A DNA stretch of 15,209 nt. Origin: Liolophura sinensis. Taxonomy: Eukaryota > Mollusca > Polyplacophora > Chitonida > Chitonidae. The translations under genes were made by a program, and so were the position numbers. The DNA lies in the NCBI RefSeq assembly GCF_032854445.1, contig NC_072326.1, forward strand, positions 1 to 15,209, read 5' to 3'. The notes below the pieces were generated by a model. That model made no database searches, was not told where the DNA came from, and was given only the letters and a program-made list of their open reading frames with translations. Positions 8,759 to 15,209 of the stretch are shown here, in pieces. Numbering within the stretch: the stretch's first letter is position 1; the number at the start of each line of letters is the position of its first letter.

Positions 8759-9457
8759 CTATAGTTCAGGGTGATCGTCTGAGTAAAGAGTAATTAATAA
8801 TGAAAAAATATAAGCTTGAATTAAGCTAACTCCAACTTCGAACATAAAATAAAAAATCTCAATAAAAATTAAAAGTAAAATGATGATTGAAGAGTATCTA
8901 AAAATACCTGCTCTTAAATAAGCCCCAATAAGACCTAAAATAATATGGCCAGCTCTTATATTTGCGGTTAACCGAATTGATAAAGTAATAGGTCGAACAG
9001 AAATACTAACTGTCTCAACTAGAACTAGAAATGGATTTAAAACCCTAGGGGCTCCTCTTGGTAAAAAATGAGAAACTACTCTTTTTAAATTAAAAAATAC
9101 TCCAGATAGGATCAAAGCAAATCAAAGAGGAAGCCCAAAAGAAAAAGCAAAGACTAAGTGACTAGTGATTCTAAAAACATAAGGAGATAGGCCCAGAAGA
9201 TTTATAATAATTAATATTATAAAAATAGAAATAACGGCATTGTTAAAACCACTTATTCTTCCTCCTTTTGTCCGTATTGCCTGTATTATCATAAATCCCT
9301 TAATCTTAATTACAAAAGCAGCTCAACGCGAAGATCCTCTCCAATAAAGCCTTTGGATATAATATAACGGCAATGCTCTTATTATTCAAATTAAAGGAAT
9401 TTTTTTCAGAATAGTAAAGTTTTGTTCATCAAATCTAGAGAAGATATCTATTAACAT
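8759..9457 (-). CDS. atp6: ATP synthase Fo subunit 6 (subunit a)
   Basis: Proton-channel subunit of the mitochondrial ATP synthase, 232 residues. The N-terminus MLMDIFSSFDEQNF is the usual molluscan form. The essential channel region is present as VSISVRPITLSIRLTANMSAG, with the invariant arginine, and the C-terminal helix carries EVGVSLIQAYIFSLL. The ATG fits the family start; an in-frame ATA five codons upstream is possible but would add non-homologous residues. The stop is TAG. It lies 19 nt downstream of atp8 with no tRNA between, so the two are probably on one transcript. It is the last gene of the minus-strand block. Confidence 0.97.
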
Positions 9458-9476
9458 TTTATTAAAACATATTAAA

Positions 9477-9638
9477 TTATCATATTCAACTTTTATTTTT
9501 AGTTTTTCTGGATTTTCTTTCTTTCTTAACATAGTATTCTTTCTTTTTTATTCATCAGATTGAAATTATAATAAAAAAAACTATAGATCAAAAGAGAAAA
9601 ATCAACAATAATCAATTTAAAGGGGCTAGCTGAGGCAT
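9477..9638 (-). CDS. atp8: ATP synthase Fo subunit 8
   Basis: Very short membrane protein of the ATP synthase Fo sector, 53 residues. The N-terminus MPQLAPLNWLLLIFLF matches the near-universal Met-Pro-Gln-Leu opening with a Pro-Leu-Asn-Trp after it. One membrane helix (about residues 9-29) is followed by a lysine-rich matrix tail, and it closes with Trp-Met-Trp and TAA. It is too short for the usual ORF cutoffs and is interrupted by TGA codons in the standard code. It starts immediately after trnD. Length is normal for molluscs. Confidence 0.95.
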
Positions 9639-9704
9639 AAAGAAATACTAACTTAGTAGTAACTAAAACTTGACAAGTTTTTATTATGAATTAACTAACT
9701 TCTT
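9639..9704 (-). tRNA. trnD: tRNA-Asp (anticodon GTC)
   Basis: Minus-strand fold: acceptor AAGAAGT/ATTTCTT (7 pairs, one G-T), D arm GTTA..TAAT, anticodon stem AAAAC/GTTTT around loop TTGTCAA (anticodon GTC), and a small T arm. It sits between cox2 and atp8 as in Katharina-type genomes. Its first two bases coincide with the AA of the cox2 stop codon. Confidence 0.93.
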
Positions 9705-10395
9705 AATTATCAGAAGTAAATCTTAAAATTCAATTGATAAATGAATTTGTATCTACCACTTCCAATACAATTGGTATAAAAGAATGATTAGCCCCACAAA
9801 TCTCAGAACACTGTCCATAAAATACTCCGGGGATCTTAGAAATAAATCTGAGTTGATTAAGACGCCCAGGAACAGCATCAGCTTTTATTCCTATTGAAGG
9901 AACTGTTCAGGAATGAAGAACGTCAGCTGCTGTAACTAATACCCGAACTTTAGAATTTATAGGAACCACTCTTCGATGATCTACTTCTAATAATCGATAA
10001 TCCCCCCTATTCAATTCTTCAGTCGGAAGTATATAAGAATCAAATTCTACTGTCAGAAAGTCCGAGTATTCATATCTTCAATATCATTGATGTCCGATAG
10101 CTTTTACAGTTAAAACAGGAGATTCAACTTCATCTAGCAGATATAATAATCGTAAAGAAGGAAAAGCTAAAAAAATTAAAATAACCGCTGGAAGAATAGT
10201 TCAAATAGTTTCAATTTCCTGCCTTTCTAAAGTAAACCGAGATGTTATTTTGTTAGACATTAATGAAATAGCAGCATATATTAAAAGTCTAATAATTATA
10301 ATTAGTACTAATATTGCATGATCATGAAAAAAAATTAGTTGCTCCATTATAGGAGATGCCGCATCTTGAAATCCTCATTGTCCTCAAAAAGCCAT
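9703..10395 (-). CDS. cox2: cytochrome c oxidase subunit 2
   Basis: Carries the binuclear CuA electron-entry site of complex IV. The 230-residue product has two N-terminal membrane helices (about 25-48 and 65-88) and then an intermembrane-space domain. The aromatic GHQWYWSYEY motif is at 101-110. The CuA ligands are all present: His161 (VLHSW), Cys196, Glu198 and Cys200 (YGQCSEIC), His204 and Met207 (GANHSFMP). The ATG start lies 8 nt after the cox1 stop. The TAA stop overlaps trnD by two bases, so a T completed by polyadenylation is also possible. The opening MAFWGQWGF requires TGA to be read as Trp. Confidence 0.98.
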
Positions 10396-10403
10396 ATCTT
10401 AAC

Positions 10404-11936
<1,533 letters not shown>

Positions 11937-11937
11937 A

Positions 11938-12957
11938 CTAAATTAAAGCTCCCAAATAATTAATAAAACAAATACCTCCTAAATTTAATACTAAAAATAT
12001 GCTAATAAAAAAAAATTCTTTTTTATTCATTTTTTTTCAAGAAACAGAACTCCTTAAAATTACAGAGAACCCTAGAATTAAATAATAATATAATCTAATT
12101 ATTGATCCTAAAATTAAAATAAAAGGCAAAAAAAGAATATTTATAACAATTAGCTTCCTAAGAACCAATCACTTAGAAAAAAATCCTAATAAAGGGGGTA
12201 TCCCCCCAAGTGAAATAATAGTTACGCAAAAGCACGCTCGTGAGAATTTTCTTCATATAAAAATACTTAAAAATTGTTGACTATTTTTAACTTCCTCTGT
12301 TAAAAATAAACTTAGTGCGGAAAATAAGATTAAAGAATACAGAAAAAGGTAAATAAAAGATATTTCTACTCTGATTAAAGATGCAGAGATCATTCAACCA
12401 TTATGAAGAATTGAAGAATAGGCTAATAATCCTCGAATAGAAGTTTGATTAAGTCCACCAACCCCTCCAAAGAATCTTGATATTAATACCATTATAATTG
12501 CTTGGATAGACGAGATATAGAAAAAAAAACAAATGAGAAATAAAGGAGCAACTTTCTGTCAAGTTATTAATAAAGAATTAGATACCCAAGACAAACCGCT
12601 GATTACTCCTGGAAGTCAAAAGTGAAAAGGTGCTATCCCCATTTTTAATAGAAGACTTATTATAATAAAACTTCTACTAAAAATTTTCCTTCTTACTATA
12701 GATCAATCTCCTTGCTCTCAAAATACTATAGAAGCTAATAAAAGCAGTAAAGCTGAAGCTACTGCTTGAACCAAGAAATACTTAATTGCAGATTCAACCT
12801 CTTCACTTAATCCTTTCTGCACTATTATTGGAATAAAGCTTATTAAATTTACTTCCAAACCGAGTCAAGCCCCGAATCAATGCGTAGAACACAAGGAAAA
12901 AATTCTACTAGAAAACATAATAAGTATAAATATTGTAACAAATGGAAAATTTAACAA
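11938..12957 (-). CDS. nad2: NADH dehydrogenase subunit 2
   Basis: Antiporter-like membrane subunit of complex I, about 339 residues. Recognisable blocks: STHWFGAWLGLEVNLMSF near the N-terminus, LLLKMGMAPFHFWLPG, LAYSSILHNGWMM and SLGGMPPLLGFFSKW. The start is uncertain. A TTG shortly after trnS1 gives an N-terminal helix of family-typical length (about 27 residues to the STHW motif), while the first ATG (12918) would drop 13 residues. In-frame ATA codons lie between. TAG ends the gene one base from cox1. The frame is continuous with TGA as Trp and AGA/AGG as Ser. Confidence 0.93.
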
Positions 12958-12960
12958 CTT

Positions 12961-13028
12961 AAAAAATAAAATGGAGTTGAACCACTTAAGTTATAGTTAG
13001 CAGCTACAGCTTGTTCCGAACTATTTTT
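12961..13028 (-). tRNA. trnS1: tRNA-Ser (anticodon GCT, AGN codons)
   Basis: Acceptor AAAAATA/TATTTTT is perfect, the anticodon stem TGTAG/CTATA encloses loop CTGCTAA (anticodon GCT), and the T arm AGTGG-TTCAACT-CCATT is good. The D arm is replaced by an unpaired connector, the normal state for this tRNA in animal mitochondria. It reads AGA/AGG as well as AGY as Ser under the invertebrate code. Its 5' end falls inside the nad3 stop codon. Confidence 0.93.
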
Positions 13029-13383
13029 AACTATTTACCCATTTTAACCTTCCCTGAGCTCATTCATATAAAGTTCCTCCCAATAAAACTAAAATAATAA
13101 GAATAGCTGTAATTAACGAAAAAACGTCTGAACTTATGTTACTAGAGATTAAATATGGTAATAAAAGAATAATTTCAACATCAAAAATTAAAAAAATAAC
13201 AGTAATTAAAAAAAATCGCAGAGAAAAAGGAAGCCGAGAATTTCTTTTTGGGTCAAATCCACATTCAAAAGCTGATCTCTTTTCTCGATTTTCCTTCTTC
13301 TTTTTTGTCATAAATAAAGCTAGATAAGAAAGAATAAAACTAAGAATTAAATTAAATCTAAAAAATCTTAACAGTAACATCAT
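13027..13383 (-). CDS. nad3: NADH dehydrogenase subunit 3
   Basis: Three-helix complex I subunit, 118 residues. The conserved matrix loop [10 protein letters not shown] (about 36-45) contains the Cys41 that in mammals marks the active/deactive switch. [10 protein letters not shown] follows at about 67-76, and the C-terminus has the family GTLYEWAQGSLKW. The ATG lies directly after trnI. A second in-frame ATG is the next codon. The end is either TAA (overlapping trnS1 by two bases) or a single T completed by polyadenylation. A standard-code reading stops early at a TGA that encodes the conserved Trp of YEW. Confidence 0.96.
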
Positions 13384-13384
13384 A

Positions 13385-13451
13385 AGGCATTAAAGATTAT
13401 TAATCTTTTAATTTACAACATCAATGTAATCCGTTCTTCCGGCGTAATACC
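13385..13451 (-). tRNA. trnI: tRNA-Ile (anticodon GAT)
   Basis: Acceptor GGTATTA/TAATGCC (7 pairs, one G-T), D arm CCG..CGG, anticodon stem TTACA/TGTAA around loop TTGATGT (anticodon GAT), T arm AAGAT..ATCTT. It is the last of the K-A-R-N-I run and is one base from nad3. It shares two bases with trnN. Confidence 0.94.
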
Positions 13452-13517
13452 TGAATAGATAATATTTTTATTCCTTTTTAGTTAACAGCTAAATGCTTCA
13501 TCAGAGCTTCTATTCAG
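13450..13517 (-). tRNA. trnN: tRNA-Asn (anticodon GTT)
   Basis: Acceptor CTGAATA/TATTCAG is perfect and can extend by one G-C pair inward. Anticodon stem TTTAG/CTAAA encloses loop CTGTTAA (anticodon GTT). The D arm is short (GCT..AGC) and the T arm is AT-rich. It sits in the K-A-R-N-I cluster. Confidence 0.93.
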
Positions 13518-13539
13518 TATATTCAATAATCTTAGAACA

Positions 13540-13598
13540 GTTCTATTTGTTATTTTATGAGCCGAAATCATAAGGGTTAGCTAAGACAGACAATAGAA
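13540..13598 (-). tRNA. trnR: tRNA-Arg (anticodon TCG), arms unusual
   Basis: The anticodon arm is clear: TATGA/TCATA around TTTCGGC (anticodon TCG). The boundaries are less sure. The first model pairs TTCTATT with AATAGAA perfectly and abuts trnA, but then lacks a T arm and has no convincing D stem. The second model, 13528-13587, pairs GTCTTAG with CTAAGAT, lacks the D arm and has a T arm AACA..TGTT. Both are shorter than neighbours (59-60 nt). I give the first because of the perfect abutment, but 3' RNA ends are needed to decide. Confidence 0.75.
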
Positions 13599-13664
13599 TG
13601 GGATAGAGGATAAAATTCCTATTATTTAAATGCAAATTAAATCTTTTTTTTAAAGTACTGTCCC
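13599..13664 (-). tRNA. trnA: tRNA-Ala (anticodon TGC)
   Basis: Acceptor GGGACAG/CTATCCC pairs except for one C-A. TA at 8-9, D arm CTTT..AAAG, anticodon stem TTTAA/TTAAA around loop TTTGCAT (anticodon TGC), and T arm AGGA..TCCT. Its first four bases are also the last four of trnK on the same strand. Confidence 0.92.
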
Positions 13665-13726
13665 TAAGGATATAATATTATCATAACTAAATTAAAAGTT
13701 TAGTACCTTTCTTAGGTTACTTAGAG
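13661..13726 (-). tRNA. trnK: tRNA-Lys (anticodon TTT)
   Basis: Acceptor CTCTAAG/CTTAGGG (one T-G), TA at 8-9, D arm ACCT..AGGT, anticodon stem CTAAA/TTTAG around loop CTTTTAA (anticodon TTT), and an AT-rich T arm. It is the first tRNA downstream of cox3, after a 27-nt AT-rich spacer (13727-13753) in which I see no feature. The 4-nt overlap with trnA means one full-length transcript cannot give both mature tRNAs by simple cleavage. Confidence 0.92.
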
Positions 13727-13753
13727 TAAATTATTTATCAATATTTTGTTAAC

Positions 13754-14533
13754 TTACGATCCTCATCAGTAAATCGAAATGTAAAGAAATAGTCATACTA
13801 CATCAACAAAGTGTCAATACCAAGCTGCTGCTTCAAACCCAAAATGATGATTAGCAGAAAAATGATACATCATATTTCGTACTAAGGTAATCAACAAGAA
13901 TGTACTTCCAATTAAAACATGGAGTCCATGAAATCCTGTAGCAACAAAAAAAGTTGACCCATAACACCTATCTGCAATTGTAAATGAAGTCTCTATGTAT
14001 TCCCCTGCTTGTAAGAAAGTAAAATAAATACCTAAAAGAACTGTGACCGTCAAAGCATAGTTTGTTCTTTTTCAATTACCCTCAAGTAATCTATGATGAG
14101 CCCAAGTTACTCTTACTCCAGAAGCTAATAAGACAGCTGTATTTAATAAAGGGACTTGAAAAGGATTAAGCGGAACGATTCCTCTTGGAGGTCAATTTAT
14201 ACCAATTTCTGGAGTGGGGGCTAGTCTTGAATGAAAATAAGCCCAAAAAAAAGCAAAAAAGAAAAGTACTTCGGAAGTAATAAATAAAATTATTCCTCAT
14301 CGCAATCCCTGAGATACTTTTAAGGTATGATACCCTTGAAAAGTGCTCTCCCGAATAACATCACGTCATCATTGGATTATCGTTAGTATAATAAGAAGAA
14401 TTCCTAGAGAGTAAAGTAACACAGAATGCCCGTGAAACCATCTTGCTAATCCTACAGTAAGACAAAAAGCCCCCATTGATCCTGTTAAAGGCCAGGGACT
14501 AAACTCAACCAAATGAAATGGATTTCGAATCAT
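13754..14533 (-). CDS. cox3: cytochrome c oxidase subunit 3
   Basis: Seven-helix structural subunit of complex IV, 259 residues, the normal molluscan length. It opens [19 protein letters not shown], has [11 protein letters not shown] followed by FQGYHT, then [20 protein letters not shown] and the [16 protein letters not shown] segment, and ends YWWGS with TAA. The ATG is the last codon-sized element before the 194-bp noncoding region, making cox3 the first gene of the minus-strand block, with tRNAs K-A-R-N-I downstream. Confidence 0.98.
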
Positions 14534-14560
14534 GGCTTGCTAACACTTTGAAACTTTATA

Positions 14561-14576
14561 TCTTCTCTAGAGAAGA
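14561..14576. repeat. 16-bp perfect palindrome in the control region
   Basis: TCTTCTCTAGAGAAGA equals its own reverse complement. It is flanked by a further complementary pair, AACACT (14542-14547) and AGTGTT (14580-14585), so a larger nested stem is possible. Such hairpins near a control region are often proposed as replication or transcription signals. That role is not shown here. Confidence 0.85.
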
Positions 14577-14668
14577 AGGAGTGTTTCATGTACTTTTATA
14601 TAGTTATTTCTGTAGTATATATATACATGTGCATATTCATATATATAGATATAAGTAATTAATCAATC

Positions 14669-14719
14669 TAGGTTTTGCTACAATAGGTTAATCTAATAAC
14701 TTTACAAAGTAAAAACCTA
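14669..14719. other. tRNA-like fold in the control region
   Basis: An 8-bp perfect terminal stem TAGGTTTT/AAAACCTA encloses two internal hairpins, TAGG-TTAA-TCTA (14684-14695) and ACTT-TACA-AAGT (14699-14710). The overall outline resembles a D-armless cloverleaf of about 51 nt, but the middle loop is only four bases and does not present a usable anticodon. All 22 expected tRNAs are already found elsewhere, so this may be a decayed tRNA copy or a processing signal. Confidence 0.55.
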
Positions 14720-14727
14720 AGATAAAA

Positions 14728-14793
14728 GAGATTGTAGTGTAATTTTGCACAATTGATTTTCATTCAATTAGTATATATCTGTTATCTTTCTTA
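14728..14793 (+). tRNA. trnE: tRNA-Glu (anticodon TTC)
   Basis: D arm GTGT..GCAC, TA at 8-9, and anticodon stem ATTGA/TCAAT with loop TTTTCAT (anticodon TTC) are convincing. The acceptor GAGATTG/CTTTCTT has only five pairs, with two adjacent T-T mismatches, and the T arm is weak. The 3' end is therefore uncertain by a few bases. It is the first plus-strand gene after the control region. Confidence 0.82.
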
Positions 14794-14806
14794 TTATGTT
14801 TTACTT

Positions 14807-14875
14807 GTTATCTTAGTATATATAAGTACAGCTATTTTCCACATAGTAAGGTTAACAAAGATGTTAAAGATAATA
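14807..14875 (+). tRNA. trnG: tRNA-Gly (anticodon TCC)
   Basis: Acceptor GTTATCT/AGATAAT (one G-T), TA at 8-9, D arm GTAT..GTAC, anticodon stem GCTAT/ATAGT around loop TTTCCAC (anticodon TCC), and T arm TTAAC..GTTAA. A 13-nt spacer separates it from trnE. Confidence 0.92.
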
Positions 14876-14922
14876 TAAATAGACCACACAAGTAAAATAA
14901 AACCCTATATTTTAAATCAAAT
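14876..14922. other. 47-nt spacer between trnG and trnQ
   Basis: The second-longest noncoding stretch. On the plus strand it is A- and C-rich (AGACCACACA, AAAACCC), unlike the T/G-rich genes around it. I see no tRNA fold, ORF or repeat in it. Confidence 0.6.
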
Positions 14923-14994
14923 TAAAAAGTGGTGTAGAGAAAAGCCCGTAGGATTTTGATTCCTAAAGAAAAAATTAAATATTTTTCTTTTTAA
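14923..14994 (+). tRNA. trnQ: tRNA-Gln (anticodon TTG)
   Basis: Acceptor TAAAAAG/CTTTTTA is perfect, anticodon stem TAGGA/TCCTA encloses loop TTTTGAT (anticodon TTG), and a long AT-rich T arm AAAAAT..ATTTTT is present. The D stem is poor: GTGT against GCCC gives two G-C, one T-G and a T-C mismatch. The last two bases overlap trnW. Confidence 0.9.
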
Positions 14995-15058
14995 AACACT
15001 AAGTTAAAAAACTACAGGTCTTCAAAACCTGAAATGAGATATTGATTCTCGTGTTTTG
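14993..15058 (+). tRNA. trnW: tRNA-Trp (anticodon TCA)
   Basis: Acceptor AAAACAC/GTGTTTT, TA at 8-9, D arm AGTT..AACT, anticodon stem CAGGT/ACCTG around loop CTTCAAA, T arm GAGA..TCTC; all are fully paired. Anticodon TCA reads both TGA and TGG, in line with the many TGA Trp codons in the protein genes. Confidence 0.95.
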
Positions 15059-15064
15059 TTATAA

Positions 15065-15129
15065 AGCAAGATGGCTGAATTGAAGGCGGTAAATTGTAGC
15101 TTTGCTAATGAAATATATTTCTCTTGTTG
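15065..15129 (+). tRNA. trnY: tRNA-Tyr (anticodon GTA)
   Basis: Acceptor AGCAAGA/TCTTGTT (one G-T), D arm GCT..GGC, anticodon stem GTAAA/TTTGC around loop TTGTAGC (anticodon GTA), T arm GAAA..TTTC. It precedes trnC, the chiton/cephalopod order. Its discriminator base is shared with the first base of trnC. Confidence 0.93.
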
Positions 15130-15190
15130 GTTTCGTAGTTGAATTACAATAGTGAATTGCAGGTTCATTGGTGCCTTGCGGCTGAAACTT
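15129..15190 (+). tRNA. trnC: tRNA-Cys (anticodon GCA)
   Basis: Acceptor GGTTTCG/TGAAACT (two G-T), TA at 8-9, D arm GTTG..CAAT, anticodon stem GTGAA/TTCAT around loop TTGCAGG (anticodon GCA), and a compact T arm GCC-TTGC-GGC. A 19-nt AT-rich spacer (15191-15209) follows to the window end, and then trnM if the molecule is circular. Confidence 0.93.
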
Positions 15191-15209
15191 TAGAATTATT
15201 TATTAAAAT

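Larger units (their letters stand above)
14534..14727. promoter_or_regulatory. putative mitochondrial control region
   Basis: The longest unassigned stretch (194 bp), placed between the divergent cox3 (minus) and trnE (plus) genes. That is where Katharina-type genomes carry their largest noncoding segment, to my recollection. It holds a 16-bp perfect palindrome, an alternating AT tract (about 14611-14656) and a tRNA-like fold (14669-14719). Its position between divergent blocks suggests a bidirectional promoter and a replication start. No conserved promoter consensus is recognisable to me, so the function is inferred from position and structure only. Confidence 0.7.

Noticed and set aside
13136-13327. 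63-codon plus-strand frame rich in Lys/Arg/Phe
   Set aside because: It is antisense to nad3, whose SAFECGFDP motif lies on the other strand.
14534-14727. CRISPR-like, IS-like or long tandem repeat content in the largest noncoding stretch
   Set aside because: No repeated unit with spacers, no transposase frame and no long tandem copies; only short palindromes and AT alternation.

Overview
The window is an apparently complete animal mitochondrial genome. It holds 13 respiratory-chain protein genes, two rRNAs and 22 tRNAs, packed almost end to end. The reading frames only work with the invertebrate mitochondrial code. TGA is Trp throughout (for example the start of cox2, MAFWGQWGF), ATA behaves as Met, and AGA/AGG behave as Ser (for example cox1 LNNMSFW, where AGA occupies a conserved Ser position). 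There is no bacterial, plasmid or phage content, no intron and no extra ORF that I can support.

Gene order points to a mollusc that keeps the ancestral, Katharina-like (chiton / cephalopod / caudofoveate type) arrangement. The tRNA block next to cox3 reads E-G-Q-W-Y-C-M on the plus strand, the order I recall for chitons and cephalopods and not the Y/C-swapped order of abalone-type gastropods. I would guess a chiton, but sequence comparison is needed to fix the taxon.

Layout. Plus strand, starting from the control region near the right end and wrapping through base 1: trnE, trnG, trnQ, trnW, trnY, trnC, trnM, rrnS, trnV, rrnL, trnL1, trnL2, nad1, nad6, cob, trnS2, nad4L, nad4, trnH, nad5, trnF. 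Minus strand, starting from the same control region and reading leftwards: cox3, trnK, trnA, trnR, trnN, trnI, nad3, trnS1, nad2, cox1, cox2, trnD, atp8, atp6. The two sets converge at about 8723-8758 and diverge at about 14534-14727. Two tRNAs lie against the surrounding direction: trnT (usual for this arrangement) and trnP, which I find on the minus strand inside the plus-strand block (unexpected).

The products work together. nad1-6 and nad4L are membrane subunits of complex I, cob is the cytochrome b of complex III, cox1-3 form the core of complex IV, and atp6/atp8 belong to the ATP synthase Fo sector. The rRNAs and tRNAs translate them. The tRNAs sit between most protein genes and probably mark RNA cleavage points. 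There are no gene-free stretches above 300 bases. The longest unassigned stretch is 194 bp between cox3 and trnE; it contains a 16-bp perfect palindrome, an AT repeat tract and a tRNA-like fold, and is the best candidate control region. Most of this is an ordinary mitogenome. The points worth a second look are the inverted trnP, the tRNA-like element in the control region, and the oddly structured trnR and trnE.
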